A DNA stretch of 64,000 bases, taken from NCBI RefSeq assembly GCF_026017845.1, contig NZ_CP100416.1:7503326-7567325 (forward strand), read 5' to 3'. The position numbers and the translations under genes are program-made. Numbering within the stretch: the stretch's first letter is position 1; each line of letters begins with the position of its first letter. This document shows, piece by piece, positions 33,023-42,902 of this stretch. The stretch is from Amycolatopsis mediterranei (GTDB lineage Bacteria > Actinomycetota > Actinomycetes > Mycobacteriales > Pseudonocardiaceae). A model generated the notes under the pieces. It saw nothing but the letters and a program-made list of their open reading frames with translations, searched no databases and had not been told where the DNA came from.

Positions 33023-34141
33023 ATGTCCCTTCCCGAAAGCACCTCGGACCTGGCCACCGACCTGCCTGCCGGCTCCCTGGAGGTCGTGCACCGGTTCACC
33101 GGAGCCATGCCGACCGGGGTGAGTGTGTCCCACCGCGGCCGGATCTTCGTCAACTTCCCCAAGTGGGGTGACGACGTCCGCTTCACGGTCGCGGAAATCC
33201 GCGAGGGCGAACTGGTGCCCTACCCGAGCCAGGCGGTCAACGACAACGACGGCGACGCCGACCCGGACGCGCTGGTTTCGGTGCAGAGCATCGTCGTCGA
33301 CCCCGCCGACCGGCTGTGGATCCTCGACACCGGCAGTCCACTGTTCCGCCCCACCGCCCACGGCGGACCCAAGCTCGTCTGCGTCGACCTCGACCGCGAC
33401 GAGGTCGTCCAGACGATCCTGTTCCCCGAGGACGTCGCGCTGCCCTCGACGTACCTCAACGACGTCCGGTTCGACCTGCGCCGCGGGGACGGCGGTGCCG
33501 CGTACATCACCGATTCCTCCGATCAGGGCCCGAACGGGATCATCGTGGTCGACCTGGCCACCGGCGAGTCCTGGCGTCGCCTGCACGACCACCCCAGCAC
33601 CAAGGCGCTCACCCCACCCGCCCTCCGCATGGTCGTCGAAGGCCAGGAGTTCCTCGAACGCGGCGAAGACGGCTCGACGAGTCCGGTGAAGATGGGCGCC
33701 GACGGCATCGCCATCTCCGCCGACGGCGACCGGCTGTACTACTGCTGCCTGGCGTCCCGGCGCTGGTGGAGCGTCTCGACCGACGCCCTCTGGGACGCCG
33801 GGCTCGACGACGACGCCATCGGCGCCACCGTCCGCGACGAAGGCGACAAGGGCGCGGCCGGCGACGGCATGGAAACCGACGACCGGGGCCGCCTCTACGT
33901 CACCGATGGCGAGCACAACGCGATCCACCGCCGGCACCCCGACGGTCACTGGGAAACCGTTGTCCACGACCCGCGGCTGCTGTGGCCCGACACGATGTCC
34001 GTCGCCGCCGACGGCCACCTCTACGTCACCGCCAACCAGCTGCACCGCCAGGACAAGTACCGCGGCGGCAAGGACGAACGGCAGCCGCCCTACGTGCTGT
34101 TCCGGACCCCGATCGACGCCGGGCCGGTCACCTTGCGGTGA
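33023..34141 (+). CDS. Major royal jelly/yellow-family protein
   Basis: 372 residues forming a six-bladed-propeller-type sequence: GVSVSHRGRIFVNFPKWGDD at the N-terminus, VDPADRLWILDTG near 95, YLNDVRFDLRRG near 140, ADGIAISADGDRLYYCCLASRRWW near 230, and WPDTMSVAADGHLYVTANQLH near 325. This matches the bacterial MRJP/yellow family. Enzymatic activity is unknown for most members. No signal peptide is visible. ATG 33023 lies 9 nt after the promoter's -10 box, pointing to a leaderless mRNA. Confidence 0.82.
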   Translation: MSLPESTSDLATDLPAGSLEVVHRFTGAMPTGVSVSHRGRIFVNFPKWGDDVRFTVAEIREGELVPYPSQAVNDNDGDADPDALVSVQSIVVDPADRLWILDTGSPLFRPTAHGGPKLVCVDLDRDEVVQTILFPEDVALPSTYLNDVRFDLRRGDGGAAYITDSSDQGPNGIIVVDLATGESWRRLHDHPSTKALTPPALRMVVEGQEFLERGEDGSTSPVKMGADGIAISADGDRLYYCCLASRRWWSVSTDALWDAGLDDDAIGATVRDEGDKGAAGDGMETDDRGRLYVTDGEHNAIHRRHPDGHWETVVHDPRLLWPDTMSVAADGHLYVTANQLHRQDKYRGGKDERQPPYVLFRTPIDAGPVTLR

Positions 34142-34154
34142 GCCGGGCGCCCGC

Positions 34155-34179
34155 GTTTGCCGGTCCGGCGCCCGGGTAG
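34155..34179 (+). promoter_or_regulatory. SigB/SigF-type promoter for the aldehyde dehydrogenase
   Basis: GTTT, exactly 15 nt, GGGTAG, 34 nt before GTG 34214. Confidence 0.7.
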
Positions 34180-34213
34180 CCGACCCGACATACCCGCCAG
34201 GAGAGGACAGGAC

Positions 34214-35674
34214 GTGGGACTGCTCGACGAACGGGACCGCTGGTCCGGCAAGGTGTTCACCGGCGAGTGGACGCGCACCGGCGGGGCGGCGGCCTCGACC
34301 GAACCCGCCACCGGCGACGAACTCGGCCAGGTCGGCACGGCCACCGCCGACGATCTTGCTCGCTCCGCGGCCGCGGCGGCCGGGAAAGCGCAGGACTGGG
34401 CCCACGCCGGCTACCGGGAACGCGCCGCCGTTCTCCGCCGCGCCGCGGCCCTGTTCGAACAGCACCGCGACGAGATCGCCGGCTGGCTCACCCGCGAAGC
34501 CGGGAAGACGACCACCGCCGTCGAACTCGAACTGAACCTCACCCTCGACGAGCTGCACGAGGCCGCGTCGCTGGCGAGCGCGCCGTGGGGCACGCTGCTC
34601 CCCACCACCCAGCCCGACCGCACGAGCATCGCCCGGCGCGTTCCCTTCGGCGTGGTCGCGGTGATCGCGCCGTGGAACTTCCCGCTGATCCTCGCCATGC
34701 GGTCCGTCGCCCCGGCCCTGGCGACCGGGAACGCCGTCGTGCTCAAGCCGGCCAGCGACACCGCGATCTGCTGCGGTGTGGTCATCGCCAGGCTGTTCGA
34801 GGAGGCCGGCCTGCCCCCGGGCGTGCTGCACATGCTGCCCGGCAAGGGCAGCGAGCTGGGCAACGCCGTGGCCGAGGACCCGCACATCGACATGATCTCC
34901 TTCACCGGCTCGACCCCGGTCGGGCGTGAGCTGGCCAAGGCCGCGGCCGGCGGGTTCAAGAAGTTCGTCTCCGAACTCGGCGGCAACAACGCCTTCGTCG
35001 TGCTCGCCGACGCCGACGTCCCGGCCGCCGCGGCCGCGGGCGCGTTCGGCAGCTTCGTCCACCAGGGCCAGGTCTGCATGGCGGTGGGCCGGCACCTGGT
35101 CGCCGAGAAGATCGCCGACGCCTACGTCGAAGAACTGACGCGCATCGCCGACGGCCTGCGGGTCGGCGATCCCCGCGAAGACGTCGACCTCGGGCCGGTC
35201 ATCAACTCCAGCCAGGCCGAGCACATCGAGTCCGTCGTCGAGCGGTCCGCCAAGGCCGGCGCGAAGGTCGTGGCCGGCGGTCGCCGGGACGACCTGTTCG
35301 TCCGCCCGACGGTCCTCGCCGGCGTCACCCCGGACATGCCCGCGTTCACCGAAGAGATCTTCGGACCAGTCGCGGTCGTCACCACCTTCACCGACGACGA
35401 CGAAGCGGTCCGCCTGGCCAACGCCACGCCCTACGGGCTCGTCGCCGGTGTCCACAGTGGATCTGCCGCCCGGGCCCGGGCGGTCGGCGACCGGCTGCAC
35501 GCCGGGATGGTGCACGTCAACGACCAGACCGTCAACGACGAAACCATCGCGCCCTTCGGCGGGATAGGCGACTCCGGCGGCAGCAGCCGCTTCGGCTCCT
35601 TCGTCAACCTCGACGAGTTCACCCGCTGGCAGTGGGTCACGGTGCGGGACGAGCAAAGCCGGCCACAGCTCTGA
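34214..35674 (+). CDS. NAD(P)-dependent aldehyde dehydrogenase
   Basis: 486 residues. VIAPWNFPLILAMRSVAPALATGN near residue 145, FTGSTPVGRELAKAAAGG near 230, catalytic region ELGGNNAFVVLADAD (Glu near 255) and the nucleophile in HQGQVCMAVGRHL near 285. EIFGPVAVVTTF and PFGGIGDSGGSSRFG follow. It is most like benzaldehyde or aromatic aldehyde dehydrogenases. GTG 34214 has GAGAGGA six bases upstream. It is the only gene on its transcript before the convergent FUSC gene. Confidence 0.9.
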   Translation: MGLLDERDRWSGKVFTGEWTRTGGAAASTEPATGDELGQVGTATADDLARSAAAAAGKAQDWAHAGYRERAAVLRRAAALFEQHRDEIAGWLTREAGKTTTAVELELNLTLDELHEAASLASAPWGTLLPTTQPDRTSIARRVPFGVVAVIAPWNFPLILAMRSVAPALATGNAVVLKPASDTAICCGVVIARLFEEAGLPPGVLHMLPGKGSELGNAVAEDPHIDMISFTGSTPVGRELAKAAAGGFKKFVSELGGNNAFVVLADADVPAAAAAGAFGSFVHQGQVCMAVGRHLVAEKIADAYVEELTRIADGLRVGDPREDVDLGPVINSSQAEHIESVVERSAKAGAKVVAGGRRDDLFVRPTVLAGVTPDMPAFTEEIFGPVAVVTTFTDDDEAVRLANATPYGLVAGVHSGSAARARAVGDRLHAGMVHVNDQTVNDETIAPFGGIGDSGGSSRFGSFVNLDEFTRWQWVTVRDEQSRPQL

Positions 35675-35762
35675 GCGCTGGAGGTGACCGCCTGGGCCCG
35701 CCCGGTCGAGGGTGCCCGCCGCCCCGCTTGCCCGGCCAGAGCACGGTGACCGCAGCCAGGCC

Positions 35763-36830
35763 TCACCGCGCCGGTGACGGGCGCACGCGGCGGTCGTCCT
35801 CGGCCGGCCCGAGTGCGGCCAGCAGGTCGCGGGCGCAGGCCCGGGCCGCGTAAACCGCCGGCCCGCGGTAGCCGGTGCCCGGGTGTTCGGCCGGGTCGAG
35901 CAGCCGCACCGCCCGCTCGGCGGCCGCCCGCGCTTCGGCCGCGCTGCCGCCGTCGGCCAGTACCGCACAGGCGTCGGCCAATTCGGCCACGGCCTCCCGC
36001 AGCGTCCGCGGCAGCTCCTCCCCGGACGCGAGGGCCGCCCCGGCGACGCGGACCAGGCTCAGCGCCGCGTTCGCGTACAGGGTCAGGTACTTGCTGCGGG
36101 CGATCGCGCGGTGGACCGACTGCCGCGACCGCCACCGGCGCGGCGCCACGAGCACCACCTGGCGTGCGGTGCCCCGTGCCTGCGTCAGCGCGGCCAGCCG
36201 GCTGTGGATGCGCTGCCCGAGCGCGAGCTCCCGGTCGGGGTCCTGGTCACGTCGGCCTTCGGCGACCTCGTCCCGCAGGTCCGCCAGCGCGTCCCGCACC
36301 GCCGCGAACACGCCCCGAGCGGCGTCGTCGAGGAGCCGGTGCGGGTCGGCGGGCACCAGCAGGACGCCGATCACCACCACGACACCGCCGCCGATGAGCG
36401 CGTCCACCAGGCGTTCGGTGCCCGAGCCCGGCCGGTGCAGCGCCAGGATGAGGATCGCCGACGCCGCGGTCTGGTTGACGAACATCAGCCCCTGGCCGAA
36501 CGGCCCACCGCCGAAGGCGAGGGCCGCGTACATCGCCAGCAGCGCGGCGACCGCGAACGCCGGCGCGGCTGTTCCGGCGACCGCTTCGACGGCCGTGCCG
36601 AGCAGGATGCCCAGCGCCACGCCGCTCATCAGCTGCACGGCGCGCTGCCCGCGCAGGACGTCGCTGGCCGACAACGACACCGCAGCGGCGATCGGGGCGA
36701 AGAACGGTTGCGGGTGGCCCAGCAGGTCGTGCGCGACGAACCACGACACGCTGACGGCGACCGCGGTCTGCAGCACCGACCAGCGCGCCCGCCGGAACCT
36801 CCCGGCCACGGCGCGAGCCATCCCTCGCAT
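35763..36830 (-). CDS. FUSC-family membrane transporter (aromatic acid exporter-like)
   Basis: 355 residues. The N-terminal 165 residues hold about six membrane helices, with LQTAVAVSVSWFVAHDLLGHPQPFFAPIAAAVSL typical of FUSC/ArAE-type transporters. The C-terminal half is a cytosolic helical domain (LLDDAARGVFAAVRDALADLRDEV onward). Such proteins export aromatic acids or other lipophilic anions (family inference). ATG 36830 has GAGGAGGAG four bases upstream. A GTGT-16-GGGTAG promoter lies at 36906-36931. Confidence 0.8.
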   Translation of the reverse strand: MRGMARAVAGRFRRARWSVLQTAVAVSVSWFVAHDLLGHPQPFFAPIAAAVSLSASDVLRGQRAVQLMSGVALGILLGTAVEAVAGTAAPAFAVAALLAMYAALAFGGGPFGQGLMFVNQTAASAILILALHRPGSGTERLVDALIGGGVVVVIGVLLVPADPHRLLDDAARGVFAAVRDALADLRDEVAEGRRDQDPDRELALGQRIHSRLAALTQARGTARQVVLVAPRRWRSRQSVHRAIARSKYLTLYANAALSLVRVAGAALASGEELPRTLREAVAELADACAVLADGGSAAEARAAAERAVRLLDPAEHPGTGYRGPAVYAARACARDLLAALGPAEDDRRVRPSPAR

Positions 36831-36905
36831 CGCGCTCCTCCTCACCGGTGTCGGCGGCCTCTGTGCGCAGTCGACTCAGCAGCTCCTTTCGCACGTGCCG
36901 ACTGG

Positions 36906-36931
36906 CTACCCCGACGTTCAGGCCGCTACAC
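36906..36931 (-). promoter_or_regulatory. SigB/SigF-type promoter for the FUSC gene
   Basis: Minus strand: GTGT, 16 nt, GGGTAG; divergent from 36973-36997. Confidence 0.5.
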
Positions 36932-36972
36932 CGATCGCCGTCGGACCGGCGACGACACCGACCGTCACCCGG

Positions 36973-36997
36973 GTGTAGATCGCGAAGCACCGGGTAG
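36973..36997 (+). promoter_or_regulatory. SigB/SigF-type promoter for the 37031 operon
   Basis: GTGT, exactly 15 nt, GGGTAG, 33 nt before ATG 37031. Confidence 0.65.
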
Positions 36998-37030
36998 CCC
37001 GTGAAGGCAGCCCGAGGACGGAGGAACGGC

Positions 37031-38824
37031 ATGGCTCAGACCGTCGGCGACTACCTGCTGCAGCGCTTGCGCGAGTGGGGTGTCGAGCAGGTGTTCGCCT
37101 ACCCCGGCGACGGCATCAACGGTATCGTCGCCTCGTTCGGCAGGGCGGACAACGTCCCGCGGTTCGTTCAGGCGCGCTACGAGGAGATGGCCGCTTTCGA
37201 AGCCGTCGGGTACGCCAAGTTCAGCGGTAAACCAGGCGTGTGCATGGCGACCTCCGGGCCCGGTGCGATCCACCTGCTCAACGGGCTTTACGACGCCAAA
37301 CTGGATCACGTTCCGGTGGTGGCGATCGTCGGGCAGACCGGGCGCAGTGCCATGGGCGGCAGCTACCAGCAGGAAGTCGACCTCCAGGCGCTCTACAAGG
37401 ACGTCGCGAGCGAGTACCTCGTCGAGGTCAACGTCCCGGAGCAGCTGCCCAACGCCCTAGATCGGGCGATGCGCACCGCCGAGGCGTCCCGCGCGCCGAC
37501 GGCACTGATCATCCCGTCCGATCTGCAGGACGCGGAGTACACCCCGCCGAAGCACGCGTTCAAGCAGGTGCCCTCCAGCCCGCCAAACACCTCGTGGCCT
37601 CGGCCCGTTCCACCGGAAGCCGACATGGCCGCCGCGGCGGAAATCCTGAATTCGGGCGAAAAGGTGGCCGTCCTCGTCGGCCAAGGTGCCCGCGACGCGG
37701 CCGCCGAGGTGCGGGAGCTCGCGGACATCACCGGCGCGGGCGTCGCGAAGGCGTTGCTGGGCAAGGACGTTCTCTCCGACGAACTGCCCTATGTCACCGG
37801 CTCCATCGGGCTGCTCGGCACCCGGCCCAGCTATGAGCTGATGCGCGACTGCGACACCCTGCTGATCGTCGGCTCGAACTTCCCCTACACCCAGTTCCTG
37901 CCCGACTTCGGCCAGGCCCGCGCGGTACAGATCGACCTCGACGGCAAGTTCATCGGGATGCGCTACCCCACCGAGGTCAACCTCGTCGGCGACAGCGCCG
38001 CCACCCTGCGGGCGCTGTTGCCGAAACTGGAACGCAAAGCGAACCGTTCCTGGCGAGAGACGATCGAGAAGAACGTCGCCGGCTGGTGGGAGACGATGGA
38101 GCGCCAGGCCGCGCTTGAGGCGAAGCCGGTCAACCCGATGGCGATCGTTTCCGAGCTGTCGAAGCGGATCCCGGAGAACGCCATCGTCACCGCGGACTCC
38201 GGCTCCTCCACCAACTGGTACGCCCGCAACCTCCGCATCCGCGGCGACATCCGCGGGTCGCTGTCGGGCACCCTGGCCACCATGGGCCCGGCCGTCCCGT
38301 ACGCCATCGGCGCCAAGTTCGCCCACCCCGACCGGCCGGTGATCGCCCTCGTCGGCGACGGCGCCATGCAGATGAACGGCCTCGCCGAGCTGATCACCAT
38401 CGCGCGCTACCACACCCTGTGGAGCGACCCGCGCCTCGTGATCTGCGTCTTCCACAACAACGACCTCAACCAGGTCACCTGGGAGCTGCGCGCGATGGGC
38501 GGCGCCCCCAAGTTCGAGGAATCCCAGACCCTGCCGGACGTCGACTACGCCGGTTTCGCCCGCTCGCTCGGCTTGGAAGCGGTTTCCGTCGACGACCCGG
38601 CCGAGCTGGGCTCGGCCTGGGACCGGGTGCTCGGCGCGGACCGGCCCGCGGTGCTCGACGTCCGCTGTGACCCGGAGATGCCGCCGATCCCGCCGCACGC
38701 CACCTTCGAGCAGATGAAGGAGATGACCGAGGCGATCCTCAAGGGCGATCCCGAGGCGTTCCACCTGGTCGTCCAAGGGGTGAAGACGAAGCTGCAGGAG
38801 TTCCTCCCGCGCGGCCGGTCATGA
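37031..38824 (+). CDS. ThDP-dependent enzyme, pyruvate oxidase / acetolactate synthase family
   Basis: 597 residues in three domains: Pyr (FAYPGDGINGI; catalytic Glu in RYEEMAAFEAVGYAKF near 55; TSGPGAIHLLNGLYDAK), a central domain (VAVLVGQGARDAAAEV) and the ThDP domain with GDGAMQMNGLAELITIARY...FHNNDLNQ. It is most like PoxB-type pyruvate oxidases that turn pyruvate into acetate or acetyl phosphate plus CO2. Benzoylformate-type decarboxylation cannot be excluded given the downstream enolase-superfamily and FAD 2-hydroxyacid genes. ATG 37031 has GGAGG six bases upstream. Its stop overlaps the next ATG (ATGA). Confidence 0.85.
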   Translation: MAQTVGDYLLQRLREWGVEQVFAYPGDGINGIVASFGRADNVPRFVQARYEEMAAFEAVGYAKFSGKPGVCMATSGPGAIHLLNGLYDAKLDHVPVVAIVGQTGRSAMGGSYQQEVDLQALYKDVASEYLVEVNVPEQLPNALDRAMRTAEASRAPTALIIPSDLQDAEYTPPKHAFKQVPSSPPNTSWPRPVPPEADMAAAAEILNSGEKVAVLVGQGARDAAAEVRELADITGAGVAKALLGKDVLSDELPYVTGSIGLLGTRPSYELMRDCDTLLIVGSNFPYTQFLPDFGQARAVQIDLDGKFIGMRYPTEVNLVGDSAATLRALLPKLERKANRSWRETIEKNVAGWWETMERQAALEAKPVNPMAIVSELSKRIPENAIVTADSGSSTNWYARNLRIRGDIRGSLSGTLATMGPAVPYAIGAKFAHPDRPVIALVGDGAMQMNGLAELITIARYHTLWSDPRLVICVFHNNDLNQVTWELRAMGGAPKFEESQTLPDVDYAGFARSLGLEAVSVDDPAELGSAWDRVLGADRPAVLDVRCDPEMPPIPPHATFEQMKEMTEAILKGDPEAFHLVVQGVKTKLQEFLPRGRS

Positions 38825-39921
38825 CGGACGGCCCTCCGGCGGTCGACGGCGTCGAGGCGGGCGCCTACCGGGTTCCCACCCCGGCGCCGGAAGCCGACGG
38901 CACCCTGAGCTGGGAGTCCACCACGATCGTGGTGGCCGAGGTGACCGCCGGACCGGTGCGCGGGTTGGGCTGGACCTACGCCGACGCCGCCTGCGTGCCG
39001 CTCATCGCCGGCAAGCTCGCACCGGTCGTGACCGGACGCCCCGTGCTCGACGTACCCGCGGCGTGGACGGCGATGCAACGCGAAATCCGCAACCTCGGGC
39101 GGCCGGGCCTCGTCTCGTGCGCGATGTCGGCGGTGGACGTCGCGCTGTGGGACGCCGCCGCCCGCTGGCTCGACGTGCCGGTCGCCGGCCTGCTCGGCCG
39201 CGTCCACGAGCGGGTCGACGTCTACGGCAGCGGCGGCTTCACCTCGATGAGCGCCCCCGAGCTCACCGCACAGCTCGGGTGCTGGGTGCACGAACAGGCC
39301 ATTCCGCGGGTGAAGATCAAGATCGGCGAGCGCCACGGCACCGACGTCGAGCGCGACCTCGAACGGGTCCGGCTGGCCCGCCGCACCGTCGGCGACGGCG
39401 TCGCGCTGTACGTCGACGCCAACGGCGGCTACACCGTCGGCCAGGCCCGGCGGCTCGTGGAGCCGCTGCGCGAACAGGGGGTCACCTGGTTCGAAGAACC
39501 GGTCTCCAGTGACGACCTCGCCGGCCTCGCCGCGGTGCGGGTGCCCGGCGGGCCGGACATCGCCGCCGGGGAGTACGGCTACGACCTGCCCTACTTCGCC
39601 CGGATGGTGCCCGTGGTGGACTGCCTGCAGATCGACGTCACCCGCTGCGGCGGCTTCACCGAATGGCGGCGGGCCACCGCGGTCGCCGCCGCGGCGAACC
39701 GGGACGTCTCCGCGCACTGCGCCCCGAACCTGTCCGCGCACGCCGGCGTGGCCACGGCGAACTTCCGGCACATCGAGTGGTTCGCCGACCACGACCGCAT
39801 CGAGCGCGAGTTCTTCGACGGCTGCCTCGACCCCGCCGGCGGAACCGTCGCCCCCGACCGGTCCGTCCCCGGCCTCGGCCTGGAGTTCCGCCGGGACGCC
39901 GCGGCGAAGTACCGAGTGTGA
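38821..39921 (+). CDS. Enolase-superfamily enzyme (mandelate racemase / muconate lactonizing type)
   Basis: 366 residues. The C-terminal barrel carries the expected residues: PRVKIKIG (Lys pair near 165), YVDANGGYT (Asp near 197), WFEEPVSSDD (Glu near 223), GEYGYD (Glu near 249), and SAHCAPNLSAH with the catalytic His near 299. The His together with VDCLQIDVTRCGG places it in the mandelate racemase-like group (racemases and acid-sugar dehydratases). The start overlaps the ThDP enzyme stop. Substrate unknown; the operon suggests a 2-hydroxyacid or sugar acid. Confidence 0.82.
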   Translation: MTDGPPAVDGVEAGAYRVPTPAPEADGTLSWESTTIVVAEVTAGPVRGLGWTYADAACVPLIAGKLAPVVTGRPVLDVPAAWTAMQREIRNLGRPGLVSCAMSAVDVALWDAAARWLDVPVAGLLGRVHERVDVYGSGGFTSMSAPELTAQLGCWVHEQAIPRVKIKIGERHGTDVERDLERVRLARRTVGDGVALYVDANGGYTVGQARRLVEPLREQGVTWFEEPVSSDDLAGLAAVRVPGGPDIAAGEYGYDLPYFARMVPVVDCLQIDVTRCGGFTEWRRATAVAAAANRDVSAHCAPNLSAHAGVATANFRHIEWFADHDRIEREFFDGCLDPAGGTVAPDRSVPGLGLEFRRDAAAKYRV

Positions 39922-39932
39922 AGGAGACCTCT

Positions 39933-42902
39933 GTGGCCATGACCGACCTGCCCGCCCCGGTGTTCCGGCCGGACCTGCGTCCGCCGGTGGACGTCGACGG
40001 TTTGGCGGCCGCGTTGCGCGAGCGCGTCGACGGCGAAGTGCGGTTCGACCGGGGCAGCCGGGCCGCCTACTCGACCGACGCGTCCAACTTCCGGCAGGTG
40101 CCGATCGGCGTCGTCCTGCCGCGCACCCCCGAGGCCGCGGCCGACGCCGTCGCGGTGGCGCGCGAGTTCGGCGCGCCGGTGCTCTCCCGCGGCGGCGGCA
40201 CCAGCCTGGCCGGCCAGTGCACCAACGCCGCCGTGGTCCTGGACTGGTCCAAGTACTGCACCCGCATCGAGTCCGTGGACACCGAGGCCCGCACCTGCGT
40301 CGTGCAGCCCGGCATCGTGCTCGACGAGCTGAACCGGCAGCTCGCCGACACCGGACTGCGGTTCGGGCCGGAACCGGCCACGCACATGAACTGCACTCTC
40401 GGCGGCATGATCGGCAACAACTCCTGCGGCGCCACCGCGCAGCGCACCGGCAAGGTCGTCGACAACATCGCCCGCCTCGAAGTCCTGCTTCACGACGGAA
40501 CCCGGTTCTGGTGCGGCGAAACCACCGACGGGGACTACGCGGAGATCGAGCGCCGCGGCGATCCGCGTGCTGCGATCTACCGGCAGCTGCGGCACCTGCG
40601 CGACGACTACGCCGAGGAGATCCGCCGCCGCTACCCCGACATTCCCCGCCGCGTGTCCGGCTACAACCTCGACTCGTTGCTGCCCGAGCACCACTTCGAC
40701 GTCGCCGGGCTGCTCGTCGGCAGCGAGTCCACTTTGGTCACCGTGCTGCGCGCGGAGCTCGAACTCGTGCCCGTGCTGCCGGAACGCACCCTCGTGGTGC
40801 TCGGCTACCCGGACATCGCCACCGCCGCGGACGCCGTTCCGGCCATCCTCCCGCACGACCCGATCGCCCTGGAAGGCGTCGACCACAAGCTCATCCGCGA
40901 CCAGCAGGTCAAGCACCTCAACCCGAAAGCCCTCACCGAACTGCCCGAAGGCCGCGCGTTCCTGATGGTCCAGTTCGGCGGGGAAACCAGCGAGGACGTC
41001 GAGCGCCAGGCCCACCGCATGCTCGACGCGCTGCACGAGACCGAGCACGAGGCCGACGTCTCCTTCCTCGACGACCCCGCCCGCGAGAAGGAGTTCTGGC
41101 AGGTCCGCGAAGCCGGCCTCGGCGCGACGGCCCACGTGCCGGGCAAGGCCGACACCTTCGAAGGCTGGGAGGACTCCGCCGTCCCGCCCGGGAAGCTCGG
41201 CGATTACCTGCGGCGCTTGAACGAGCTGTACCAGGAGTTCGGTTACGCCGGCGACACCGGGCCCAGTCTCTACGGCCACTTCGGCCAAGGCTGCGTCCAC
41301 ACCCGCATCCCGTTCGACCTCTACACCGCCGACGGCGTCGCCACCTACCGCCGGTTCATGGAACGCGCCGCCGACCTCGTCGCCGAATTCGGCGGCTCGT
41401 TCTCCGGCGAACACGGCGACGGCCAGAGCCGCGGCGAACTGCTGCCGAAGATGTTCGGCGACGACATCGTCACCGCGTTCGGCAAGCTCAAGGCGATCTT
41501 CGACCCCGAGGACCGGATGAACCCCGGCAAGGTCGTCGCTCCCTATCGACTCGACGAGAACCTGAGGCTGGGCAGCACCTGGTCTCCCGCCGACCCGCAG
41601 CACCTGCACTTCCGCTTCCCGCACGACGGCGGGTCGTTCGCCGAAGCCGCCAACCGCTGCGTCGGTGTCGGCCGCTGCCGTCAGCACGAGACCAGCGGCG
41701 GGCAGGTGATGTGCCCGTCGTACCAGGTCACCGGCGAAGAGGAGCACTCCACCCGTGGCCGCGCCCGGTTGCTGTTCGAGATGCTCGACGGCCACGGGGA
41801 CGGCCCGATCACCGACGGCTGGCGCTCCACCGAAGTCCGCGAGGCCCTCGACCTGTGCTTGGCCTGCAAGGGCTGCAAGACCGACTGTCCGGCCAATGTG
41901 GACATGGCGACGTACAAAGCGGAGTTCCTCAGCCATCACTACGCGGGCCGCCCGTGGCGGCGGCCACGCTCGGACTACACGATGGGCTGGCTGCCCGCCA
42001 TCGCCCAGGTCATCGGCAAGCTGCGCGCCGGACGGCTGGTCAACGCGCTCAGCCACACCCGCGGCCTGTCGCGGCTGGCCACGCTCGCGGCCGGAATCGA
42101 AAACCGCGAGATTCCGCGGTTCGCCGCGCAGACCCTCCAGCAGTGGTTCGCCCGCCGGGAAGCCACCGGCTCGGGCGCCCGGGGCACCGTGCTGCTGTGG
42201 CCGGACACCTTCACCAACCACCTCCACCCCCACGTCGGCCGAGCCGCCGTCCGGGTGCTCGAGGACGCCGGGTGGCGCGTCACCATGCCCACCGAGCCGA
42301 TCTGCTGCGGGCTCACCTGGATCTCCACCGGCCAGCTCCGCGTCGCGAAACGAGTTTTGGCGCGCACTGTGCGGCACCTGGCGCCCCACCTGCGCGACGG
42401 CGGGCTCGTGCTCGGCCTGGAGCCCAGCTGCACCGCCGTGTTCCGGGCGGACGCCCTGGAACTCTTCCCCGGCGACCACGACGTCCGCCGCCTCGGCCGG
42501 CAGACCGTCACCCTGGCCGAGCTGCTCACCGATCACTCCCCCGGCTACCGGCCGCCCCGGGCCGGCGGGCGGGCCATCGCGCAGGTCCACTGCCACCAGC
42601 ACGCCGTCATGGGCTGGAACAACGACCTCGAACTGCTGGAGGCCGCCGGCGTCGACGTCGAACGGCTCGACTCCGGGTGCTGCGGCCTCGCCGGCAACTT
42701 CGGCTTCGAGAAGGGTCACCTCGACGTCAGCAAAGCCTGTGCCGAACGCGTCCTGCTGCCTCGCGTCCGCGACGCCGACCCGGGCACGACGCTGCTGGCC
42801 GACGGCTTCAGCTGCCGCACCCAGGTCCGCGAATTCGGCGGCCACGACGGCCACCACCTCGCCGAACTGCTGGCCTCCGCACTCGAGCGAAAGGAAAACT
42901 GA
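39933..42902 (+). CDS. FAD-linked oxidase / 4Fe-4S / CCG-domain dehydrogenase (D-2-hydroxyacid type)
   Basis: 989 residues. FAD-binding PCMH domain (PVLSRGGGTSLAGQ near 80, GGMIGNNSCGATAQRTG near 165), FAD-oxidase C-terminal domain (GEHGDGQSRGELLPKMFG near 490), then ferredoxin clusters (GVGRCRQHET...MCPSY near 580; CLACKGCKTDCP near 645). Two CCG-type segments (ICCGLTW; CCGLAGNFGFE) finish it. This layout is that of YdiJ/Dld-II dehydrogenases oxidising D-lactate, D-2-hydroxyglutarate or related acids to the electron chain. GTG 39933 has AAGGAG six bases upstream. It is third in the operon and its stop overlaps the ChaB start. Confidence 0.88.
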   Translation: MAMTDLPAPVFRPDLRPPVDVDGLAAALRERVDGEVRFDRGSRAAYSTDASNFRQVPIGVVLPRTPEAAADAVAVAREFGAPVLSRGGGTSLAGQCTNAAVVLDWSKYCTRIESVDTEARTCVVQPGIVLDELNRQLADTGLRFGPEPATHMNCTLGGMIGNNSCGATAQRTGKVVDNIARLEVLLHDGTRFWCGETTDGDYAEIERRGDPRAAIYRQLRHLRDDYAEEIRRRYPDIPRRVSGYNLDSLLPEHHFDVAGLLVGSESTLVTVLRAELELVPVLPERTLVVLGYPDIATAADAVPAILPHDPIALEGVDHKLIRDQQVKHLNPKALTELPEGRAFLMVQFGGETSEDVERQAHRMLDALHETEHEADVSFLDDPAREKEFWQVREAGLGATAHVPGKADTFEGWEDSAVPPGKLGDYLRRLNELYQEFGYAGDTGPSLYGHFGQGCVHTRIPFDLYTADGVATYRRFMERAADLVAEFGGSFSGEHGDGQSRGELLPKMFGDDIVTAFGKLKAIFDPEDRMNPGKVVAPYRLDENLRLGSTWSPADPQHLHFRFPHDGGSFAEAANRCVGVGRCRQHETSGGQVMCPSYQVTGEEEHSTRGRARLLFEMLDGHGDGPITDGWRSTEVREALDLCLACKGCKTDCPANVDMATYKAEFLSHHYAGRPWRRPRSDYTMGWLPAIAQVIGKLRAGRLVNALSHTRGLSRLATLAAGIENREIPRFAAQTLQQWFARREATGSGARGTVLLWPDTFTNHLHPHVGRAAVRVLEDAGWRVTMPTEPICCGLTWISTGQLRVAKRVLARTVRHLAPHLRDGGLVLGLEPSCTAVFRADALELFPGDHDVRRLGRQTVTLAELLTDHSPGYRPPRAGGRAIAQVHCHQHAVMGWNNDLELLEAAGVDVERLDSGCCGLAGNFGFEKGHLDVSKACAERVLLPRVRDADPGTTLLADGFSCRTQVREFGGHDGHHLAELLASALERKEN

